Shown here in pieces: positions 1 to 5,792 of a stretch of DNA of 6,146 nt; position 1 is the first letter of the stretch, and each line of letters begins with the position of its first letter. The position numbers and the translations under genes were made by a program. Source of the DNA: Sedimentisphaerales bacterium (lineage in GTDB: Bacteria > Planctomycetota > Phycisphaerae > Sedimentisphaerales > SG8-4). The notes beneath the pieces were generated by a model, which was not told the DNA's origin, did not search any database, and worked only from the letters and a program-made list of their open reading frames with translations. The stretch lies in contig JAFGJR010000003.1 of assembly GCA_016928975.1 (NCBI GenBank), positions 1 to 6,146 on the forward strand, written 5' to 3'.

Positions 1-41
1 CATAGTTCATAATACCCAAGTCAGCCCAGCGACTGAACCGC

Positions 42-302
42 TTGGCCGACGGCTGTAGTTGTCCAATTCCCGCTGAACCAACACACTTCCTACCGCCTAT
101 CACTCTGGACCGGGCGCTGCCTCAGATAGTCGGAGTCCTCCGGTCCGGCCAGATGAAGGAGGCACAGCGTGATGCTATCAAAGAACTGGGCCTGGGTATG
201 CCTGACCAGTTCATCATGGAACTCGTGACGGGTTTCTCAGCATCGTCGGCTCTGGATGGTCGGATAGCCGCGATGAGCCCCGCAGTCGACCAGGCACAGT
301 GA
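42..302 (+). CDS. small hypothetical protein, uncertain
   Basis: An open frame of 86 codons starting at TTG (CTG at 33 is an alternative in the same frame, just after an in-frame TAG at 3-5). I recognise no family. The middle and C-terminal half (residues about 27-86) reads like an ordinary soluble protein, with a probable amphipathic helix around GQMKEAQRDAIKEL, while the first 25 residues are proline- and cysteine-rich and less convincing. No membrane segment, signal peptide or clear ribosome binding site is visible. The weak start, and a stop so close upstream, also fit the 3' remnant of a decayed gene. It ends about 190 bases before the next gene, in the same direction. Real or not is undecided. 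Confidence 0.35.
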   Translation: MADGCSCPIPAEPTHFLPPITLDRALPQIVGVLRSGQMKEAQRDAIKELGLGMPDQFIMELVTGFSASSALDGRIAAMSPAVDQAQ

Positions 303-379
303 TAGAATATCTTATCCCGCGTGAGGCTTCAGATGGCAGGCCGAGGGATGTCGCACCCGAAGCCAGTGAAGAAATACTG

Positions 380-408
380 TTGCATTGTAGGTCCCACGTT
401 AGTAAAAT
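380..408 (+). promoter_or_regulatory. candidate sigma70-type promoter for the beta-helix gene
   Basis: TTGCAT at 380-385 and TAAAAT at 403-408 are separated by 17 bases. The -10 box matches five of six consensus positions and the -35 box three of six. A start near 415 would give a leader of about 80 bases before the ATG at 495. This is a pattern match only. Confidence 0.3.
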
Positions 409-482
409 GGATAATCAGAGAGCCATTGGAAGCCCGAGCATCTATGGCGGCGGGCTTCATAGCGAGGATAGTCAATAATGAC

Positions 483-491
483 GGAGGAAGG
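483..491 (+). promoter_or_regulatory. ribosome binding site that sets the start at 495
   Basis: GGAGGAAGG is a strong Shine-Dalgarno sequence; its GGAGG core (483-487) lies 7 bases before the ATG at 495 and 10 before a second in-frame ATG at 498. It argues against the longer reading from GTG at 321, which would put 58 non-typical residues in front of the signal peptide. Confidence 0.65.
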
Positions 492-494
492 CTT

Positions 495-2186
495 ATGATG
501 TCGCAAGAGAAGACGCTTCCGTCCTGGCAGAGGATACTACTGACGGCGCACCTGCGCGTCCGACTCGCGGTTTTGGTTGCGATGTTCGCGGCAATATTGT
601 TCCAGACAGCGAAGGCGGACTCCATCCGGGTAATCCATGTGGATATGGCTGCTTCAGGGGCAAATGACGGTTCGTCCTGGGCGAATGCACACACGTACCT
701 TTGGGATGCCCTGGCGAATGCAAATAGGTTGCGATCGGGTCGTGTTTCTCGATCTCCCGTGGAAATCCGTGTCGCCCGTGGCGTCTATCGGCCCGATAGA
801 AGCTCAGACCATCCTTTCGGGACTGGGGATCGAGAAGCCACTTTCTATCTTCGCGACGACTTGAGCCTCCTAGGTGGCTTTGCCGGCGCGGGTGCGTCTG
901 ACCCTAATAGCAGGGACATCGTCTCGTATGAGACGGTTCTCAGCGGGGATCTGGCGGGGGATGATGTCGCCGTCGCCGATCCGTGCGACCTGCTCACCGA
1001 GCCGACGCGGAAGGAGAACAGCTACGCCATCGTGACCGCAGGCATCTGCTCCAGGTCCGCCGTCCTGGATGGATTCACTATTCGTGCCGGGTACGCTGAG
1101 AGACTCGATTTGTCCGGAGGGGCGGGATTGTCTCTGTATTCGTCGAGCCGCGACGCACCCTGCTGCCCATCAATAAGGAACTGCACATTCATGGGCAATG
1201 CCGCTCACACCGCCGGCGCAATCCGTGTGACGAGCGCTCGCCCCGAGTTGGTCAACTGTTCCTTCCTCCAGAACGCCGGTATCGTAGGAGGTGCGATCTG
1301 GTGTCAACCCTCGCGCATCGGGACACCCAAGGTTTGTGAGTTTGTGATCAGGGGATGTACGTTTGCGGATAACTACGCCAGGGATACCGGAGGTGCCATA
1401 CACATTGACTATACTAATCCACCGACAATAGAGGACAGTCTGTTCACCAGGAACTCCGCCAAAGTAGGCGGTGCCATATATGTGCGCACACTTGAAACAG
1501 TGAACATGGCAAACTGCCGCCTCATCGGCAACAAGGCCAGCGAAGCCGGTGCAGCTGTCTGCTTTGACGGAACGGAGTTGAGCATGACTTCTTGTACCAT
1601 CTCCGGCAATCTGGCTCCGGTTGGGGGAGCCCTTGCTCGCCTGGAACTGGTGCAGGAGAGTCTACAGGCCGTTCTGGTAAGCATCGTCAACACGATCCTC
1701 TGGAGTGGAGACAACCAAATCCACGTCGGCGAAGGCATCCATATGAACGTCATGCACAGTGACATCTGCGGTGGATGGCCGGGCAAGGATAATCTCAACG
1801 CCGATCCCCTTTTCGCGAATCCGGGCTACTGGGACCCGAATGGGACCCTGGATGATCCCAACGATGATTTCTGGGTCGATGGCGATTACCACTTGAAGTC
1901 CCAGGGTGGGCGGTGGGACCCAGTCAGCCGAAGCTGGGTAAAGGATGATGTGGCAAGTCCTTGCATCGACGCGGGGGACCCGAATAGCCCTGTCGGGGAG
2001 GAGCCGTTCCCCAACGGCGGGCGGGTCAATATGGGCGCTTACGGCGGGACTGCCGAGGCGAGCAAGTCCTATTTCGGCGAGCCGGTGTGTGAGACGATCA
2101 TCGCCGGCGACATCAACGGCGACTGCATCGTCGATCTGAAGGACCTGGCCCTCCTGACCGAGCACTGGCTCGCTGCCTCCGACTGA
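495..2186 (+). CDS. secreted right-handed beta-helix protein with C-terminal dockerin-like motif
   Basis: 563 residues from the ATG at 495, chosen because GGAGG lies 7 bases upstream and a signal peptide follows at once. Residues 1-41 form the export signal: a basic N-region, a hydrophobic core (LAVLVAMFAAILF) and a likely cleavage after TAKA. Next comes a cap region seen in planctomycete beta-helix proteins (ANDGSSWANA, then ARGVYRPD, then ETVLSGDLAGDD). About six helix coils follow at roughly 230-385, each with an FxxN/CTFxxN strand and a GGAI/GGAL turn, reminiscent of chlamydial Pmp repeats. Residues 436-525 carry the ADPLFANPG, CIDAGDPNSP and NMGAYGGTAEAS blocks typical of the C-terminal end of this family. 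The last 25 residues hold one calcium-loop half of a dockerin (GDINGD, with Asp539, Asn541, Asp543, Asp547, Asp550). A complete type I dockerin has two such loops. Role inferred: extracellular polysaccharide binding or cleavage, or a surface protein; no catalytic residues are identifiable. It is probably transcribed alone, since about 200 bases separate it from hemL. Confidence 0.87.
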   Translation: MMSQEKTLPSWQRILLTAHLRVRLAVLVAMFAAILFQTAKADSIRVIHVDMAASGANDGSSWANAHTYLWDALANANRLRSGRVSRSPVEIRVARGVYRPDRSSDHPFGTGDREATFYLRDDLSLLGGFAGAGASDPNSRDIVSYETVLSGDLAGDDVAVADPCDLLTEPTRKENSYAIVTAGICSRSAVLDGFTIRAGYAERLDLSGGAGLSLYSSSRDAPCCPSIRNCTFMGNAAHTAGAIRVTSARPELVNCSFLQNAGIVGGAIWCQPSRIGTPKVCEFVIRGCTFADNYARDTGGAIHIDYTNPPTIEDSLFTRNSAKVGGAIYVRTLETVNMANCRLIGNKASEAGAAVCFDGTELSMTSCTISGNLAPVGGALARLELVQESLQAVLVSIVNTILWSGDNQIHVGEGIHMNVMHSDICGGWPGKDNLNADPLFANPGYWDPNGTLDDPNDDFWVDGDYHLKSQGGRWDPVSRSWVKDDVASPCIDAGDPNSPVGEEPFPNGGRVNMGAYGGTAEASKSYFGEPVCETIIAGDINGDCIVDLKDLALLTEHWLAASD

Positions 2187-2350
2187 GACGCATGGCGACA
2201 GTGAATTCCGGACGGGAGGGTGCGACAGCGAAGCCGGCCTTCGGGAACAGGAGGAACCATATTCGACCCAAAGGACCGATATTGCCTGGGAATCGAACGT
2301 ATGGCGACCTCTGCGGACTTCCACGTGGCCGGTGTAGGTGTACAATTGGT

Positions 2351-2379
2351 TTGCGGGCTCTTGCGTCCGTGCGTATCAT
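2351..2379 (+). promoter_or_regulatory. candidate promoter for hemL, implying a nearly leaderless mRNA
   Basis: TTGCGG at 2351-2356 and TATCAT at 2374-2379 are 17 bases apart. The first purine at a suitable distance downstream of the -10 box, after the A at 2381, is the A of the hemL ATG at 2388. No Shine-Dalgarno sequence lies before that ATG (the preceding bases are GATTCCTC), which fits a leaderless transcript. A second -10-like box, TACAAT at 2341-2346, would give a leader of about 35 bases but has a poor -35. The rest of 2187-2350 shows nothing I can name. Confidence 0.28.
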
Positions 2380-2387
2380 GATTCCTC

Positions 2388-3704
2388 ATGCACGAGAGAT
2401 CTATCGATGCCTTTGCACAGGCCTGCCGGTACATGCCGGGCGGGGTGAACTCGCCCGTCCGGGCCTTCGGCGGCGTGATCGGTGGAGACGCAAGATCTTG
2501 CGTCTCTACACCTCTGTTCATCGCTTCGGCCAAAGGGTCCAGGATCTTCGATATCGACGGCAACGAGTACATCGATTATGTCGGGTCGTGGGGCCCGATG
2601 ATCCTGGGCCATGCCCACCCGGCGGTGATCGCCGCCATTCGCGCGGCCGCCGAGAAGGGGGCCTCGTTCGGTGCTCCCACGCTGGCCGAGACAGAGCTGG
2701 CTACGCGCATCGTCGGGGCTTTTCATTCCATCGAGAAACTCCGATTGCTCAGTAGCGGGACCGAGGCGGTGATGACGGCCATTCGCTTGGCGCGCGCCCA
2801 TACCGGCCGGGACCTGATCGTCAAGATGGCCGGTTGCTATCACGGCCACAGCGATTCGCTTCTGGCCCAGGCCGGCTCGGGTCTGGCTGAGCGGGGCGTC
2901 GCCGCCAGTCCCGGAGTCCCGGACGCTCTCGCCAACCTTACGGTCGTCCTTCCTTACAACGATATCGAGGTGGTTCGGCAGGCGTTCGGCAAGCACAAGG
3001 GCCGGATCGCCGCCGTGCTGGTCGAGCCTGTGGCTGCCAACATGGGGCTCGTGCCGCCCGTGCCGGGCTATCTTGAGCAGATGCGCCGCCTGTGCGATGA
3101 GAATGGCTCCGTGCTGATCTTCGATGAAGTGATCACGGGCTTCCGCGTCGCATTCGGCGGAGCCCAGGATCGCTACGGCGTCCGGTCCGATCTCACGTGT
3201 CTTGGCAAGATCGTCGGCGGAGGCTTGCCCCTGGCTGTCTGTGGGGGTCGGGCTGAGATCATGGACCTTCTCGCGCCCGTGGGCCGGGTGTATCAGGCCG
3301 GCACTCTGAGCGGCAATCCCATCGCAACCGCCGCCGCGATTGCGACACTGGAGGTCCTTGCCGAGGGGCGATGCTACCGCGAGCTGGAATCCGCCGGTGC
3401 GAACCTGGAGGCCGGTCTGGCACAGGCTGCCTCCGAGGCCGGCGTGCCTATCACCATCACTCGCGTCGGCTCCCTCCTGAGCTGCTTCTTTGCGGACAGC
3501 AGCGTACGGGACTTCGATGATGTGAGAGCGACCGATATCGCCACCTTCAAGAGGTTCTTCGCCGAGATGCTGCGGCGAGGCATCTACCTGGCTCCGAGCG
3601 CCTACGAGGCCATGTTCCTGTCGCTCGCTCACACGAAGGCGGACATTGAGCGAACGGTCGAGGCCGCCGCGGAGAGCTTCCGGGCGATAGCAGGGAAGAA
3701 ATAG
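2388..3704 (+). CDS. hemL: glutamate-1-semialdehyde 2,1-aminomutase
   Basis: 438 residues, full length (the E. coli enzyme is about 426). It converts glutamate-1-semialdehyde to 5-aminolevulinate in the cytoplasm, the last step of the C5 route to haem and other tetrapyrroles, after glutamyl-tRNA reductase. It is a fold-type I, PLP-dependent class III aminotransferase. Visible signatures: PGGVNSPVRAF near the N-terminus (17-27), YVGSWGPMILGHAHP (64-78), SSGTEAVMTAIRLAR (122-136), CYHGHSDSLL (150-159), the cofactor Asp in FDEVITGFR (245-253), the Schiff-base lysine Lys274 in CLGKIVGGGLPL, and GTLSGNP (305-311). The ATG at 2388 gives the usual spacing to the GGVNSPVRAF block but has no Shine-Dalgarno. 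Oddity: between GV and TPLF (residues 31-40), where relatives I recall have about GVGGTPLF, there are some eight extra residues encoded by a 28-bp palindrome. The gene ends 14 bases before the next one, so they are probably co-transcribed. Confidence 0.97.
   Translation: MHERSIDAFAQACRYMPGGVNSPVRAFGGVIGGDARSCVSTPLFIASAKGSRIFDIDGNEYIDYVGSWGPMILGHAHPAVIAAIRAAAEKGASFGAPTLAETELATRIVGAFHSIEKLRLLSSGTEAVMTAIRLARAHTGRDLIVKMAGCYHGHSDSLLAQAGSGLAERGVAASPGVPDALANLTVVLPYNDIEVVRQAFGKHKGRIAAVLVEPVAANMGLVPPVPGYLEQMRRLCDENGSVLIFDEVITGFRVAFGGAQDRYGVRSDLTCLGKIVGGGLPLAVCGGRAEIMDLLAPVGRVYQAGTLSGNPIATAAAIATLEVLAEGRCYRELESAGANLEAGLAQAASEAGVPITITRVGSLLSCFFADSSVRDFDDVRATDIATFKRFFAEMLRRGIYLAPSAYEAMFLSLAHTKADIERTVEAAAESFRAIAGKK
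2482..2509. repeat. palindromic element in frame within hemL
   Basis: Positions 2485-2506 are a perfect 22-bp palindrome: half-site GAGACGCAAGA followed by its exact reverse complement TCTTGCGTCTC. One mismatched pair (2484/2507) is followed by two more matching pairs, extending it to 28 bp. It encodes GGDARSCVST (residues 32-41) and coincides with a stretch that seems extra in HemL. Its outer part, GT(A)GAGACGC...GCGTCTCTAC, resembles small palindromic repeats that I recall from cyanobacteria and other bacteria; that comparison is from memory. It is likely an inserted mini-element kept because it preserves the frame. Confidence 0.85.
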
Positions 3705-3736
3705 GACGCGTAGGACTCATGGGACCAATAGGACCT
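3701..3736 (+). repeat. four 9-bp tandem units across the hemL stop and the next start
   Basis: The units ATAGGACGC, GTAGGACTC, ATGGGACCA and ATAGGACCT run in register, consensus RTRGGACNN. The first contains the hemL TAG (3702-3704) and the third begins with the ATG (3719) of the following gene, so the first residues of that protein (MGPIGP) are encoded by repeat sequence. Confidence 0.7.
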
Positions 3737-4852
3737 GTGATTGGGATCATTCTGTTGGGCGCTGTCCAAGTGGCTGCTCCGAAAGACGTGCCGGATGTGC
3801 TGGGTGTCACGCATGTGGCGGGTCGGTACTGCCTCACCGACAAGGACTTCCTCAACGAGGGCGCCGACCAGATCCTGTCCCTGGGCTCGCGGGTTATCAA
3901 GGTGTGGTTCTACGGCAAACGCCACGAGCCTCCGATGGCCATGTACCCCTACAACTCGCACTGGCCCAACGTCGATTCGCTCGTCGAGGGCGCCAGGATT
4001 GCGTACTTCAAGCGACTGTTCGGCAAGCCGTTCACCACGTACGTCATGGTCGTTACCTCGCTGGGTCGCGATGACGGCTACTGGCGAAAAGGCATCACCG
4101 AGGAGCAGAAACGCGACGAGCAGCGTCAGTTCTACGAGTTGGCCAGATACCTGCTAACGGGGTACAAGAGCACGGGAAAGACCTTCGTCCTCCAGCACTG
4201 GGAAGGCGACTGGATGGCCCGCGGCAACTTCGACGCCAAGACCGAGCCGACGGCGCTGGCATTGGCGAGCATGATCGAGTGGCTCAACGCCCGTCAGGCG
4301 GGAGTCAATCAAGCCCGTCAGGAAGTGGGGGAGCAGGGCGTGCACGTGTATCATGCCGCCGAGGTCAACCTCGTGGTCCAGTCGATGCGCGACGGGGTCG
4401 CCGGCGTGGTCAACAAGGTTCTGCCGTATACGCACCTGGATCTTGTCTCTTACTCCGCATGGGACTCCGCCACCTCGCACTACGCCGACCCGAACGTTCT
4501 GCGGCATGCTCTGGACTTCATTGCGGTTAACGCCCCCGATAGTGCCGCCTTTGGCAACCACAACGTCTATCTCGGCGAGTTCGGCATGCCGGAGAACAAC
4601 TACACCCTTGCCCAGATTCAGACGGCCATCCCGAACGCCGTGCAGACCGGCCTCAAGTGGGGCTGTCCCTACATCGTCTATTGGCAGCTCTACTGCAACG
4701 AGCTGAAAGACCCCAAGACCCAACCGCCCGTGAAGACCAACGACGCGGTCCGAGGCTTCTGGCTCATCCGCCCCGACGGCACGAAGTCCTGGGTGTGGGA
4801 CTACTTCCACGGCCTGCTCACCGCTGGCCCCGCCTTGCCGGCGTCGAACTGA
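3719..4852 (+). CDS. exported TIM-barrel protein, glycoside hydrolase-like
   Basis: 377 residues. The ATG at 3719 is the only sensible start, since the next in-frame ATG lies some 70 codons on, inside the conserved body; the preceding TAGGAC is at best a weak ribosome binding site. Residues 1-20 (IGIILLGAVQVAA core) look like a short signal peptide lacking the usual basic residues. The body reads like a (beta/alpha)8 barrel of glycoside hydrolase clan A: SRVIKVWFYGKR (strand 2 region), TYVMVVTSLG, FVLQHWEGDW with Glu162 as candidate acid/base, LDLVSYSAWDS, YLGEFGMPEN with Glu287 as candidate nucleophile, and YIVYWQLYCNE with Trp322 in the strand-8 position. The usual Asn-Glu pair before the acid/base is replaced by Trp-Glu, so I cannot assign a GH family or a substrate. 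No dockerin or binding module is attached. It follows hemL by 14 bases, yet no metabolic link between the two is evident. Alternative: a catalytically inactive barrel. Confidence 0.82.
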   Translation: MGPIGPVIGIILLGAVQVAAPKDVPDVLGVTHVAGRYCLTDKDFLNEGADQILSLGSRVIKVWFYGKRHEPPMAMYPYNSHWPNVDSLVEGARIAYFKRLFGKPFTTYVMVVTSLGRDDGYWRKGITEEQKRDEQRQFYELARYLLTGYKSTGKTFVLQHWEGDWMARGNFDAKTEPTALALASMIEWLNARQAGVNQARQEVGEQGVHVYHAAEVNLVVQSMRDGVAGVVNKVLPYTHLDLVSYSAWDSATSHYADPNVLRHALDFIAVNAPDSAAFGNHNVYLGEFGMPENNYTLAQIQTAIPNAVQTGLKWGCPYIVYWQLYCNELKDPKTQPPVKTNDAVRGFWLIRPDGTKSWVWDYFHGLLTAGPALPASN

Positions 4853-5009
4853 GAGCGATCCATCGCCCGCCCGGAGCGAATTGGCTTTGTTTTCACGCAA
4901 GCACCAATCGCCCTTGGAATCTCTATGTCTTTTGTTGACAGACATTTATCGCATAGTCCACCTCCTGACGAATTGGCTTTGTTTGAAGCACCCGACGTTG
5001 TTCGTAGTG

Positions 5010-5023
5010 ACGCCGTAAGGCGT
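5010..5023. repeat. short hairpin in spacer 2
   Basis: ACGCC and GGCGT flank a GTAA loop, a perfect 5-bp stem. It lies in TTCGTAGTGACGCCGTAAGG, which resembles a dispersed GTTCGTAGT-type hairpin repeat I recall from other bacterial genomes. Confidence 0.55.
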
Positions 5024-5098
5024 TCTCGTGGCGAAGGTGTCCCGCCCTCGTCCTCTGCCACGAATTGGCTTTGTTTGCAACGGGTGCCCGCTCCTCAG

Positions 5099-5132
5099 TC
5101 CGCAATCCGCGATCGACAATCCGCAATCCCCC
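5099..5132. repeat. 7-bp tandem tract, TCCGCAA type
   Basis: The heptamers TCCGCAA, TCCGCGA, TCGACAA, TCCGCAA and a last divergent unit TCCCCC run in register and end at the fourth motif copy (5133). Confidence 0.8.
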
Positions 5133-5195
5133 GATTGGCTTTGTTTGACGCCCGGCCCTGTGACTGGAGTTGCCGCCGACGCCATGTGGTCTTCT

Positions 5196-5219
5196 CCAGA
5201 CGTCCCAGACCTCCCAGAT
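5196..5219. repeat. 9-bp tandem tract, CCAGACNTC type
   Basis: CCAGACGTC, CCAGACCTC and a truncated CCAGATT follow each other and fuse into the fifth motif copy, which begins at 5218 with ATTTGG. Confidence 0.75.
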
Positions 5220-5231
5220 TTGGCTTTGTTT

Positions 5232-5348
5232 GACGCGCCGGCCGGCGGATGTCATTGCCGCGAAGCTTGTCCTCGGCCTGATCGAGGAGCGGGAATCCAG
5301 GAGCCCATCGATCGTTCAGACCCCGCGGGCTTGTCCTGAGCCCAGGCA
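5232..5348. repeat. duplicated 117-bp spacer, copy A
   Basis: This spacer is the same length as, and roughly three-quarters identical to, 5586-5702, with two compensating single-base indels. Shared blocks include GCCGGCC, GGATGTC, AGCTTG, GGAATCCAGGA and CCCATCG. Inside is a hairpin: ATTGCCGC (5254-5261) pairs with GCGGGAAT (5289-5296) with one mismatch, and CCTCG (5271-5275) with CGAGG (5283-5287). On the minus strand it reads CTGGATTCCCGC..., like a widespread small bacterial hairpin repeat (recalled, not checked). Confidence 0.85.
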
Positions 5349-5461
5349 AATTGGCTTTGTTTGACGCCCACGACAGAAGTCGCGAAGTCAGGTTTCGACC
5401 CGCGTTTCTGGGACAACACCAAGGATCAGGTCGGCTGACCCGGACTTTTGTCGGGCGCGTC

Positions 5462-5477
5462 TTGTTTCGCACGCCGG
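5462..5477. repeat. decayed tenth motif copy (right half only)
   Basis: TTGTTTCGCACGCCGG is identical over 16 bases to 5580-5595, which spans the right half of the seventh motif and its downstream flank. The left half (ATTGGCT) is not recognisable here. It would divide the longest spacer (5363-5571) into two of more typical size. Confidence 0.7.
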
Positions 5478-5493
5478 ATCAGCCCCAATGTAG

Positions 5494-5534
5494 CCCAGCC
5501 GCCCTCGGCTGGGTCACCCCCGAGGGCGGGGGTG
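5494..5534. repeat. nested, mutually exclusive hairpins
   Basis: CCCAGCCG (5494-5501) pairs perfectly with CGGCTGGG (5506-5513) around a CCCT loop, and CACCCCC (5515-5521) with GGGGGTG (5528-5534). Alternatively CCGCCCTCGG (5499-5508) pairs perfectly with CCGAGGGCGG (5520-5529), which would break both. No T-tract follows, so it is not a plain intrinsic terminator. Confidence 0.8.
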
Positions 5535-5536
5535 CC

Positions 5537-5571
5537 ACTTGAAACTTCACACTTCCAACTTGAGACTCTAC
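5537..5571. repeat. 7-bp tandem tract, ACTTSAN type
   Basis: Five heptamers in register, ACTTGAA, ACTTCAC, ACTTCCA, ACTTGAG and ACTCTAC, end exactly one base before the seventh ATTGG motif (5573). Confidence 0.85.
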
Positions 5572-5585
5572 CATTGGCTTTGTTT

Positions 5586-5702
5586 CGCACGCCGGCCTGG
5601 GATGTCGTTCCCGCGGAGCTTGCCCTCGACCAGATCGGGGAGCCGGAATCCAGGAACCCATCGTTTGTTCCAGTCCCACAGGGTCTATCCTGGGCCCGAG
5701 CG
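5586..5702. repeat. duplicated 117-bp spacer, copy B
   Basis: Partner of 5232-5348, also bounded by motif copies on both sides (131-bp start-to-start in both cases). The inner stem is kept as CCTCG/CGGGG with one G-T wobble, and the outer stem as GTTCCCGC/GCCGGAAT with one mismatch and one wobble. Base changes between copies therefore leave the fold possible. Confidence 0.85.
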
Positions 5703-5735
5703 AATTGGCTTTGTTTCGCAGAACCACCGTGCCAG

Positions 5736-5762
5736 TCTTCAATCCGCATGCCGCACTCCTCC
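5736..5762. repeat. 7-bp tandem tract, degenerate TCCGCAA type
   Basis: TCTTCAA, TCCGCAT, GCCGCAC and TCCTCC(G) are in register, preceded by CAG as in the tract at 5099, and end at the ninth motif copy (5763). Confidence 0.65.
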
Positions 5763-5792
5763 GATTGGCTTTGTTTCGCAGAATGGCTTCCC

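Larger units (their letters stand above)
4879..5776 (-). repeat. array of nine oriented copies of a 13-bp motif
   Basis: The plus-strand motif is ATTGGCTTTGTTT (minus strand AAACAAAGCCAAT). With one preceding base, the copies occupy 4879-4892, 4971-4984, 5063-5076, 5133-5146, 5218-5231, 5349-5362, 5572-5585, 5703-5716 and 5763-5776. The core TTGGCTTTGTTT is identical in all nine; the base before ATTGG is A, G or C, and the copy at 5218 reads ATTTGG. All face the same way. Start-to-start distances are 92, 92, 70, 85, 131, 131 after a 223 gap, and 60, that is in order 92, 92, 70, 85, 131, 223, 131, 60. The base run after GTTT is also biased (GACGC three times, CGCA three times). Strand is given as minus because the motif reads naturally as AAACAAAGCCAAT, but transcription direction is unknown. 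No cas-like gene, transposase or integrase accompanies it. Confidence 0.93.

Noticed and set aside
2..58. C-terminal tail of an upstream gene in another frame
   Set aside because: The frame is open from the window edge to a TAG at 56-58, but 18 codons with no recognisable features cannot support a call.
321..494. N-terminal extension of the beta-helix gene from GTG at 321
   Set aside because: The strong ribosome binding site at 483-491 and the signal peptide starting at 495 make the shorter form far more likely; the extra 58 residues look like translated leader.
2229..2243. Terminator hairpin after the beta-helix gene
   Set aside because: CGAAG/CTTCG gives only five base pairs and no T-tract follows.
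2376..3632. Long open frame on the minus strand opposite hemL (418 codons)
   Set aside because: It is the antisense shadow of a clearly conserved gene in GC-rich DNA and has no recognisable domain.
4154..4945. Minus-strand open frame opposite the barrel gene
   Set aside because: Shadow frame; its first residues come from the array motif (NKANS) and the rest mirrors the real gene.
4879..5776. CRISPR array
   Set aside because: The repeat is only about 13 bp, spacers range from 46 to 209 bp and contain internal repeats, and no cas genes are visible.
4879..5776. Integron cassette array
   Set aside because: No integrase, no attC-type paired core sites, and the spacers carry no cassette genes.
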